From the NCBI GenBank assembly GCA_031266775.1, contig JAISAQ010000051.1, positions 1-63,702 of the forward strand: 63,702 nt of DNA. Direction: 5' to 3'. The notes below the pieces were generated by a model that saw nothing but the letters and a program-made list of their open reading frames with translations, did no database searches and was not told where the DNA came from. This DNA comes from Treponema sp. GTDB lineage: Bacteria; Spirochaetota; Spirochaetia; Treponematales; Breznakiellaceae. Positions within the stretch are counted from its first letter, which is position 1; every line of letters begins with the position of its first letter. This document shows positions 52,766-58,338 of the stretch, in pieces. Position numbers and translations under genes: made by a program.

Positions 52766-53075
52766 CTGGTCTTGCCGCCCCGTTACGGTGGACGGGGTAC
52801 ATTACCCCTCTACCCTCGAAGCCGCCCGCGCCCTTGCCCCGGATCCTTCAAAGCATGTAAGCGTTTATGCCGCCCTGCGCCGCGCCCTTGCCAGAGGGGA
52901 AAAGGTTTTTATGGGGCACGCCGTTTCTTATGCCCCCGTGGCCGCGAAAAACGGTCCGTGCTTTGGAGAGCCCGCTTCAAGCCGCCGCGCGGAGCGCAAG
53001 CCCGGTTCGGGCCCGCTGCTGCGGTATCCGCCTTTTGAAAGCCCGCTGTGCCGGGGGATAAACCGCTATCACTGA
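52749..53075 (+). CDS. Small element protein, unknown
   Basis: 108 residues from the ATG at 52749, overlapping the previous gene by 17 bases. It contains VDGVHYPSTLEAARALAPDP, which resembles the Nuclease-associated modular DNA-binding (IENR/NUMOD-like) repeats that read base sequence. The rest is Arg/Pro-rich. Last gene of the plus-strand module. Confidence 0.45.
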   Translation: MPGTADWSCRPVTVDGVHYPSTLEAARALAPDPSKHVSVYAALRRALARGEKVFMGHAVSYAPVAAKNGPCFGEPASSRRAERKPGSGPLLRYPPFESPLCRGINRYH

Positions 53076-53081
53076 TTGCCG

Positions 53082-53114
53082 CCTTGGACAATCGTCCAAG
53101 GTTACCAGGTAACC
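53082..53114. repeat. Tandem dyads after the plus-strand module
   Basis: CCTTGGACAATCGTCCAAGG (53082-53101) and an adjoining GGTTACC-A-GGTAACC. The core GGACAATCGTCC plus GGTTACC recurs at 56508-56529. Confidence 0.6.
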
Positions 53115-53134
53115 GCTTCTCTCCACAAAAAGAC

Positions 53135-53165
53135 GGGGCCGGATGTCCTGTATACATCCGGCCCC
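53135..53165. terminator. Bidirectional hairpin between convergent modules
   Basis: Perfect 12-bp stem GGGGCCGGATGT / ACATCCGGCCCC with a 7-base loop. It separates the plus-strand genes ending at 53075 from the minus-strand operon ending at 53267. Confidence 0.7.
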
Positions 53166-53266
53166 CCATCTCAGCTTGATTTTGCCTCTACAACCCTCCT
53201 CCTATAGTGATACGTTCTTGTTTACTAAGGCCGCCCGTACGGGCCGCCAGTGAAACCTGAAACAGG

Positions 53267-53521
53267 TTATTTCTCCTCCTTCCGCTTTACGGGCGGCTTG
53301 CTGAAATCAATCTCCCCCCGGACGAGCCGCTCGACTTCCGCCCGGCGGAACATGACCGTCCGCTTCCCGAAGCGGGCCGCCTCCAGATACCCTTCCCGCC
53401 GCCAGCGGGCTATGGTTTCACGGTTCTTCCCGGCAATCACGGCGACTTCCGCGTCCGTGAAAAACATCCGGCTGGCGAAGGCTTCGGGGATGAGCATTTC
53501 TCCGGTTTCGGGATTCAGCAT
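53267..53521 (-). CDS. Excisionase-family HTH protein
   Basis: 84 residues. FFTDAEVAVIAGKNRETIAR is an HTH of the excisionase/MerR group, followed by GKRTVMFRRAEVERLVRGEI. It overlaps its neighbour by 7 bases. Together with the next gene it could be the element's Xis pair. Confidence 0.75.
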   Translation of the reverse strand: MLNPETGEMLIPEAFASRMFFTDAEVAVIAGKNRETIARWRREGYLEAARFGKRTVMFRRAEVERLVRGEIDFSKPPVKRKEEK

Positions 53522-53769
53522 TTGAGGGCCTCCTTATCCGCTTCCTCCCCCGTGGTTCTAATCCGGTGGCGCTCCATCATTTCCCCGCGCAAATAACATT
53601 CCAGTTCCCCCCGGCGGAGCATGATGCACTTGGGGCTGTACCGCGTGGCATCCAGATACCCGCCTTTGATCCACCGGGAGACGGCCGTCTTTGACACCCC
53701 CGCCGCGTCGGCGAACTCGGCGAGGGAGAGCCATTCTTTCTGTTCAACGGGGACGTTTATGCGCTTCAT
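53515..53769 (-). CDS. Excisionase-family HTH protein
   Basis: 84 residues, paralogous in layout to the 53267 gene: LSLAEFADAAGVSKTAVSRW, then GGYLDATRYSPKCIMLRRGE. The shared GYLDATR/GYLEAAR and MLRRGELE/MFRRAEVE segments point to a tandem duplication. AGG lies before the ATG. Confidence 0.75.
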   Translation of the reverse strand: MKRINVPVEQKEWLSLAEFADAAGVSKTAVSRWIKGGYLDATRYSPKCIMLRRGELECYLRGEMMERHRIRTTGEEADKEALKC

Positions 53770-53812
53770 TTCCTCATACCTCCAATGCCCCGGACAGTCC
53801 GGGGCCTGTCCA

Positions 53813-53883
53813 TTATACCGCCAGTGTTACCCGCGCCCCCCGACCGTATTCCCCCTCCGTCAGCCGGAGCCCCGGAGGCGCGT
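53813..53883 (-). pseudogene. 3' remnant of a duplicated HIRAN gene
   Basis: Read on the minus strand, LRLTEGEYGRGARVTLAV then TAA, against LRLVEGEYGRGARVTLAV at the end of the intact gene at 55007. An in-frame stop lies directly upstream, so it cannot be a gene. The following sequence, with GCCCCGGA / TCCGGGGC, is also shared with 54963-54981. Confidence 0.75.
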
Positions 53884-53962
53884 TTTAACCGCACGGCAAA
53901 ATCACCATATCCTTAACTGATAGTGATTCCCAAACCGAAAAGATTCGGATTGGCCGCCGTTT

Positions 53963-54205
53963 CTAAACATCCTGTTTTTCGTTTGCCGTGCCCGGCGGCT
54001 CAAAGAAATAATCCGCTACGGGCTCCATGAGGAATTGCAATAGCGGCCATACCGATACAAGGGTCTCCCCGGCTTCCGGCGAACGGGTATCGTCCAGGGC
54101 GTAGGCGCGCATGGCGTTTATAACCGCCCTGATACCCAGGGAAACCATGCACAGATCATCCGTTACCGGCACGCCGTCTTCCGGGTCGTAAACAATTTTC
54201 AACAT
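53963..54205 (-). CDS. Small element protein, unknown
   Basis: 80 residues from the ATG at 54205, with GGAGG upstream and 1 base between it and the previous stop. Acidic, helical, no family recognised. Confidence 0.5.
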   Translation of the reverse strand: MLKIVYDPEDGVPVTDDLCMVSLGIRAVINAMRAYALDDTRSPEAGETLVSVWPLLQFLMEPVADYFFEPPGTANEKQDV

Positions 54206-54206
54206 C

Positions 54207-54488
54207 TCAATTTTCCTCCCCTGCCAAGGCCCGCCGGACGCCCCGTTCAGGTTCCGCGTCCCATGTGCCCCTGTCATCCGCGGCCCCGGAGTCTTCCGGG
54301 GTCTGCTCATCCTGCCGGATATGTTTTATCCGGTAGGCTTCCAAACCGTATCCGAGGAGAAGCCCGCACCAATCGGCAAAGGCGATCCCCCGGTGAGGCC
54401 CGGCGGCGTTTTTGTAAACGTCCTCCAGTTCCAGGCAAAACATGGCCGGGAGGCCCACACGGATGCCGATCTGGCGGTCATGTTTCAT
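54207..54488 (-). CDS. Small element protein, unknown
   Basis: 93 residues from the ATG at 54488, overlapping the previous stop by ATGA. The N-terminal IGIRVGLPAMFCLELEDVYK is a possible ribbon-helix-helix or helical binding segment; the tail is acidic. No family recognised. Confidence 0.5.
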   Translation of the reverse strand: MKHDRQIGIRVGLPAMFCLELEDVYKNAAGPHRGIAFADWCGLLLGYGLEAYRIKHIRQDEQTPEDSGAADDRGTWDAEPERGVRRALAGEEN

Positions 54489-54787
54489 GCTTCCCCGCCT
54501 CCCGTTATCGCCGCCATAAACTCCGCGTCTTCTGCCGCCTCCCCCATGGCGCAAAGCCGCATGGCGTCTTCTTCGTCAATATTCTGGTTTAACTCCTCAC
54601 TGTATTTGTCATACATCCGTTTCATGCGCCGCCAGAAAATCATGAGTTCTTCCGCTTCCCGGGGAGTATCACGCGCCGCCTCCATGCGGGAAAAAATTTC
54701 CTCCACCCGCTCATAAGGCCAGAATATCCGGCCCCGGACGCATGAAGAATCAACAGGGTCTTTTGTCATAACGGGTTTTATGCTCAT
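54485..54787 (-). CDS. Small element protein, unknown
   Basis: 100 residues, helical and charged (RVEEIFSRMEAARDTPREAE). The start overlaps the previous gene by ATGA; M7 (54769) is an alternative. No family recognised. Confidence 0.5.
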   Translation of the reverse strand: MSIKPVMTKDPVDSSCVRGRIFWPYERVEEIFSRMEAARDTPREAEELMIFWRRMKRMYDKYSEELNQNIDEEDAMRLCAMGEAAEDAEFMAAITGGGEA

Positions 54788-54948
54788 TCCGCTTCCTCCC
54801 CGGCAAGAGCCGTCACCGTGCCCCAGAGAGCCACGAGGTTTTTTAGTGCCTCCGGGAGCCCTTTCTTCGACATGTTTTCCTCAAAAAACAGCCTGAGCGT
54901 ATCCAGCGCCCGGCCCTGAGCTTCTCCTACGGTAAGACTGTCTTTCAT
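54784..54948 (-). CDS. 54-residue element protein, unknown
   Basis: ATG at 54948, stop at 54784-54786 overlapping the next start by ATGA. It reads KDSLTVGEAQGRALDTLRLF and ends LAGEEAE. Overlaps on both sides and in-frame codon use make it credible although it is short. Confidence 0.5.
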   Translation of the reverse strand: MKDSLTVGEAQGRALDTLRLFFEENMSKKGLPEALKNLVALWGTVTALAGEEAE

Positions 54949-55006
54949 TTGTCCTGTCCTTTGCCCCGGAAGGTCCGGGGCTTGCGGGGTTTCCCCCGCT
55001 TCGCGC

Positions 55007-55420
55007 TTACACCGCCAGAGTTACCCGCGCCCCCCGGCCGTATTCCCCTTCCACCAGCCGGAGCCGGGGGATCTGCCCGCCCAAAACCGCCGCCACGGGG
55101 GCCAGGTTCCGGGGCACATACCCGAGCCTGTAGAGGCCCCGGCCGCCCTGTACGCCCACCATGACCGCCACGGCGCGGGGGTCCGCCGGGTTGGCCGGTT
55201 CCGGCACCAGCACGGCCCGCACCAAGGCGGGGTTATACCGGGCAAGGTGGCGGAGGGCTTCCTGCCGGTTCCCGAAGGACACGCCCCGGACGGCCAGTTC
55301 GACGGTTCCGGCTTTGACGATGATCCACGCTTCCACAAAGGCGGCGCGGCGGTCACCCATACGGGGGGCCAGCTTGTTGCCGAGGGTCATTACCCTGCTT
55401 TTCAGTTCGCTCTTAGTCAT
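55007..55420 (-). CDS. HIRAN-domain protein
   Basis: 137 residues. VELAVRGVSFGNRQEALRHL, then VLVPEPANPADPRAVAVMVG, then LYRLGYVPRNLAPVAAVLGG follow the HIRAN domain, which binds 3' DNA ends or damaged DNA and is found in helicases and phage proteins. GGAGG precedes the ATG. It is the first gene of the minus operon, divergent from the XRE gene across an operator-rich gap. A truncated second copy lies at 53813-53883. Confidence 0.8.
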   Translation of the reverse strand: MTKSELKSRVMTLGNKLAPRMGDRRAAFVEAWIIVKAGTVELAVRGVSFGNRQEALRHLARYNPALVRAVLVPEPANPADPRAVAVMVGVQGGRGLYRLGYVPRNLAPVAAVLGGQIPRLRLVEGEYGRGARVTLAV

Positions 55421-55433
55421 TTTGGTTCCTCCG

Positions 55434-55465
55434 TATCACGTTATACAAATAATATATCACGTTAT
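55434..55465. promoter_or_regulatory. Repeated operator-like sites in the divergent gap
   Basis: TATCACGTTAT at 55434-55444 and again at 55455-55465, 21 bp apart (two helical turns). A related sequence on the opposite strand lies near 55530-55548. This suits binding by the XRE protein encoded at 55570. Confidence 0.6.
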
Positions 55466-55569
55466 CGGGAATATGTCAACTGTTTTCATGATATTTTTTA
55501 CTTTTTTTTCAATATTTCTTGTTATTTTTGTGATAATATATTACGATACAAGGAGTAGAGGAGTTTATA

Positions 55570-55797
55570 ATGCCTATATCTTACAAGCCCCTTTTTCGGT
55601 TGCTACTGGAAAGGGACATGAAAAAAACCGACTTAAAAGACAAGTGCGGCCTGTCTCTGAATGTTATTGCCAAACTGTCAAAGAATGAACAGATAAGCAT
55701 GGAAAATCTTCAAAAGCTCTGCCAGTTTTTTAATTGCCAGTTTTCGGACATAGTGGAGTATATTCCAGATATGAATGACACCGGGGAGGAGATATGA
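55570..55797 (+). CDS. XRE-family (Cro/CI-type) regulator
   Basis: 75 residues. KPLFRLLLERDMKKTDLKDK then CGLSLNVIAKLSKNEQISME is an HTH of the Cro/CI type, like the YozG family. AAGGAG precedes the start. It is divergent from the HIRAN operon and probably controls it and itself through the TATCACGTTAT sites, as a phage-like switch. Confidence 0.85.
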   Translation: MPISYKPLFRLLLERDMKKTDLKDKCGLSLNVIAKLSKNEQISMENLQKLCQFFNCQFSDIVEYIPDMNDTGEEI

Positions 55798-55864
55798 CTC
55801 CCGCGAAATAACCCCAGGACGCGCGAGAAGACCCCTCCACGGGGTTTTCCGGGGGTATGCCTAA

Positions 55865-55892
55865 CCCCCCCCCCCCCCACACACACACACAC
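55865..55892. repeat. C14 followed by (AC)7 simple repeat
   Basis: An unbroken run of 14 C then seven AC units, downstream of the XRE gene and in no gene. Such tracts change length easily and are also prone to sequencing error. Confidence 0.9.
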
Positions 55893-55996
55893 CCTTCTTT
55901 TTTCCCCGCAAGAAACAGCTTGACAAGCCCGGCTTTTGGCGCGATATTGTAGGTATAGCGAAGTGGTGGGCGTGGCTTCCGCCGGGCGCAGGTTTC

Positions 55997-56464
55997 CTAC
56001 GCTTCCCCGCCGGGACGGCCTCCGGCTGCTATAACCTTTCTTGCCATTGATAAATCGGATATTCCATTCATGATTACAATCTTTTCAAACCCTTCCATGT
56101 CCAGGGGTTTTACGATTTTGTAAAACGTCCGGCTCCGCAGCGCTTTATGATGGGTACTATTCATTGCTTCGTCAAAATACAGATATGTTCTCCCAGCCTC
56201 TCTTTTCGCGTAGGCGTTTACTATTGCTCCTTTACGGATAGTGCCGATGATTGCCATATCCGGCGCTTTCACAATGGCGGGAATCAGGCCAAAGTCCGTG
56301 TCCAGTATGGCTAACACGCCCTGGCCGTGGCGTTTCCTGACGTGGTTTCTGAAAAAGTTTGTTTCTTCATGGGAAAGAGCGGAAAAATCAAGGCCGATGG
56401 AAGCGGCGGCCTCCAGAAGCCAGGCTTCGGGCTTGCCCAGGATGGTTACTTCAAAAGGTTGCAC
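55997..56464 (-). CDS. Possible phage BECR-fold (PBECR) ribonuclease-like protein
   Basis: 155 residues with a GTG start and no clear ribosome site. The order is that of phage Barnase-EndoU-ColicinE5-RelE-like nuclease domains: a helix with RNHVRKRHG, the strand FGLIPAIVKAPDMAIIG, the basic AIVNAYAKREAG, TYLYFDEAM, and a final RSRTFYKIVK with the family's conserved T/S. Such domains act as toxins or as phage-defence effectors. No immunity partner is recognised. The family call is by eye. Confidence 0.4.
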   Translation of the reverse strand: MQPFEVTILGKPEAWLLEAAASIGLDFSALSHEETNFFRNHVRKRHGQGVLAILDTDFGLIPAIVKAPDMAIIGTIRKGAIVNAYAKREAGRTYLYFDEAMNSTHHKALRSRTFYKIVKPLDMEGFEKIVIMNGISDLSMARKVIAAGGRPGGEA

Positions 56465-56494
56465 GGTTATTTATACCAGAACCCGGGCCCCCGG

Positions 56495-56536
56495 AAAAGG
56501 CCGCCACGGACAATCGTCCGGGGTTACCCGGCGGCC
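56495..56536 (-). terminator. Terminator of integrase 2, with nested dyad
   Basis: Outer stem GGCCGCC / GGCGGCC and a T-run on the minus strand. Inside lies GGACAATCGTCC plus GGTTACC, shared with 53082-53114. Confidence 0.65.
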
Positions 56537-56538
56537 TT

Positions 56539-57498
56539 TCAATCAGCCTCCCCCAAGCCCTTCAAATAAGTTTCGGTAACCTGAATTGACGCATGGCCCA
56601 GCAAATGGCAGACCCGGTGAATGTCTTTGCTTTTCCGGTATTCGGTAACGGCGTAAAAATGCCGGAGGTCATGGGCGGAATATCGGGCCTGTACCCTGCC
56701 GGTTTTATACATTTTTTCAATGGCCCGCGCCATCCGCTTTTCAAGGGTATTGGGAAGCATCCCCGCGAACGGCCCCCGGAGGGGAAGGGCGGCCGCCTTT
56801 ATCTTTGCCAGTGCCTCTGGCGGCATGGTTCCGCTTATGTCTTTCCCCTTGCTATGGGAACTAAACTTTTTCCCGGTAATGGACAAACCCGGCAGCGCCC
56901 CGGCCCGGAGGCCCCGGTACGCCATGACGGCGGCGGCGGCGGCTTCACGCGGGGAAAGGGCGTCAATAATTTTTTTCACTTCCCCGGCGGCGGGTATCCC
57001 GGTTTTCTTTACGGCCTGTTTTCCGGGGCGGGCCCTGGTTCCCCGGAACGGATTTTTTATTACGGCGTGGCGGCGTTCCATCCAGGTAAAAAATGAGGAA
57101 CAGGCGGCGGCGGCAAGACGGACGGTAGCGGGGGCGGCCCCGGAGGCTTTCAGGGAGTAAATAAAATCATCGGCCCTGGCGGGACTCAATTCCATAATGT
57201 TTATTCCCTGCCGCGCGGCCCAGGCTTCCAGCTTCCCAAGGGCGGCGGCGTATCCCGTCCGGGTGTGGGCGCTGTTTGTCTTTCCGGCGTTATTCAGGAA
57301 AGTTTCTTTTTCGGTGCCGTAATCAATCCCGGCCAGAGAAGCGGCGGCGATCATCTTTTGCGCCGTATCGAGCAGGGCGGCAAACCGGACGGCCTGGGCT
57401 TTCTGTTCCTTTGTCCACTTGTCCGGGGCCGGATAGGCGGCCAGAACCGCGGCCATGTCTTTAATATCCTGCCCGGCCCGCGCGGCTAATTCGTTCAT
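56539..57498 (-). CDS. Tyrosine recombinase (integrase 2)
   Basis: 319 residues from the ATG at 57498 (GAGG upstream; the frame is open to 57531). The catalytic set is complete: R198 in GLRAG, H276 and R279 in HDLRH, H302 in GHASIQ, and Y311 in TYLKG. An N-terminal core-binding domain (HTRTGYAAALGKLEAWAARQ) is present. It points inward from the right end, opposite to integrase 1. Having two full recombinases at the two ends is unusual; one may excise, or invert a part, or come from another element. Confidence 0.93.
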   Translation of the reverse strand: MNELAARAGQDIKDMAAVLAAYPAPDKWTKEQKAQAVRFAALLDTAQKMIAAASLAGIDYGTEKETFLNNAGKTNSAHTRTGYAAALGKLEAWAARQGINIMELSPARADDFIYSLKASGAAPATVRLAAAACSSFFTWMERRHAVIKNPFRGTRARPGKQAVKKTGIPAAGEVKKIIDALSPREAAAAAVMAYRGLRAGALPGLSITGKKFSSHSKGKDISGTMPPEALAKIKAAALPLRGPFAGMLPNTLEKRMARAIEKMYKTGRVQARYSAHDLRHFYAVTEYRKSKDIHRVCHLLGHASIQVTETYLKGLGEAD

Positions 57499-57533
57499 GT
57501 TTTTTTCCTCCCTGTTTTTACCGTTTCCCATAC

Positions 57534-57558
57534 GTCCTATAATATAAGATTATAGGAC
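57534..57558 (-). promoter_or_regulatory. Perfect palindrome over the integrase 2 promoter
   Basis: Arms GTCCTATAAT and ATTATAGGAC, spacer 5, covering the -10. Likely operator for autoregulation or a recombinase site. Confidence 0.6.
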
Positions 57559-57567
57559 AAAAGTCAA
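57539..57567 (-). promoter_or_regulatory. Promoter of integrase 2
   Basis: On the minus strand TTGACT (57567-57562), 17-bp spacer, TATTAT (57544-57539). Confidence 0.65.
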
Positions 57568-57608
57568 GAGGTTACTCAATAACCCGTCAATTAACCTCTC
57601 CCGGAAAT

Positions 57609-57632
57609 AATGAGTCAACTAATGAGAAAAAC
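57609..57632 (+). repeat. Arm-type direct repeat, right copy
   Basis: Matches 46285-46308 at 22 of 24 bases, same orientation, 81 bases from the right core. Confidence 0.55.
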
Positions 57633-57713
57633 ATGGAAAAAAACAAAGAAAAGTTCACTAGACAAAACAAATATAAAATAGTATATAACATGCAAGATAA
57701 GTAAATTCGCCCT

Positions 57714-57754
57714 TTTTCATCCCGACAACGGGGGTTCGACTCCCCCAGGAGATG
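57714..57754 (+). repeat. attR core: 41-bp direct repeat, right copy
   Basis: Identical to the tRNA-Glu 3' part at 46173-46213. The native terminator of the tRNA follows directly, which fixes this as the chromosomal side of the right end. Confidence 0.9.
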
Positions 57755-57761
57755 GTATAAA

Positions 57762-57787
57762 AAAAGAGCCCCCAAGGGCTCTTTTTT
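57762..57787 (+). terminator. Displaced terminator of tRNA-Glu
   Basis: Stem AGAGCCC / GGGCTCT with flanking A and T runs, directly after the attR core. Before integration it would have followed the tRNA gene. Confidence 0.85.
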
Positions 57788-57792
57788 ATGCT

Positions 57793-57957
57793 GGAGTTTT
57801 GCAAGGCAAAACTCCGTGAATTGTGTGCTTTAGGGGAGTCGAAGGGTTTAACCCGCCGACCGGAAGGAGGAAAAGGCGCCACGGAGGGCGCCGGCAGGGT
57901 TAAAGCCCGGCCCGGAATGAGCAAACAGGAGGTTTGCGAATGGAGGGCGACTCCCCC
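57793..57957 (+). other. Strongly base-paired segment, possible structured RNA
   Basis: A perfect 10-bp stem GGAGTTTTGC/GCAAAACTCC (57793-57815), then a unit closed by GGGGAGTCG (57833-57841) with CGACTCCCC (57948-57956). Inside: GGGTTTAACCCGCCG (57844-57858) pairs with 57892-57908, GGCGCC pairs (57875-57880 with 57887-57892), and GCAAAC/GTTTGC (57921-57936). No protein is encoded. The closing 3' strand is part of the third att-like copy. Confidence 0.4.
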
Positions 57958-57976
57958 AGGAGATGAACTGTAATTC
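57948..57976 (+). repeat. Third, shorter att-like copy
   Basis: 29 bases identical to 46196-46224, i.e. the tRNA 3' end plus 11 bases found beyond it at attL but not at attR. Suggests a second element or a past recombination at the same tRNA. Confidence 0.7.
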
Positions 57977-58077
57977 TTTATATTATATAGACTTATGATT
58001 TTATATGCACTGGTCCTGCCATCCCCCTCCCCCCCCAACACTTGATACTTACCTGCCAATCATTGTAGAACTTTACG

Positions 58078-58308
58078 ATGAGTGAAAGTTTTATAACCAG
58101 CCAAGGTGGTAAATTTTGCTCAGAAATCATCAAAAGTATACTTTCCAAATCAGAAAATACCACCTTTTTGACCGGTTTCTTCTGTTTTTCGGAGTTTGCC
58201 GAGGTTAACCAAGGCTTAAATATAAATAATTTCGTGTTCTTTGGACTGAAGACGAGACAGGATATGTTAAATCATATCCAGGAAGTCATGTTCTCCACCA
58301 TAGAATAA
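58078..58308 (+). CDS. Short ORF upstream of the restriction operon, unknown
   Basis: 76 residues, MSESFITSQGGKFCSEIIKS then TTFLTGFFCFSEF. It looks like the first strands of a larger PLD/helicase-type protein, so it may be a truncated gene. AT-rich compared with its neighbours. It ends 30 bases before hsdM. Confidence 0.35.
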   Translation: MSESFITSQGGKFCSEIIKSILSKSENTTFLTGFFCFSEFAEVNQGLNINNFVFFGLKTRQDMLNHIQEVMFSTIE

Positions 58309-58338
58309 ACAAATTTAGGAAACCGGAGTAAAAGAGAT

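Noticed and set aside
53170-53266. Possible small gene between the convergent element modules
   Set aside because: Only hairpins (GGCCGCCCGTACGGGC region and AACCTG/CAGGTT) are found, best read as the terminator of the minus-strand operon.
57658-58059. Minus-strand frame containing GSRTPVV
   Set aside because: This is the familiar false protein made by reading the tRNA 3' end (attR copy) backwards and through the structured segment.
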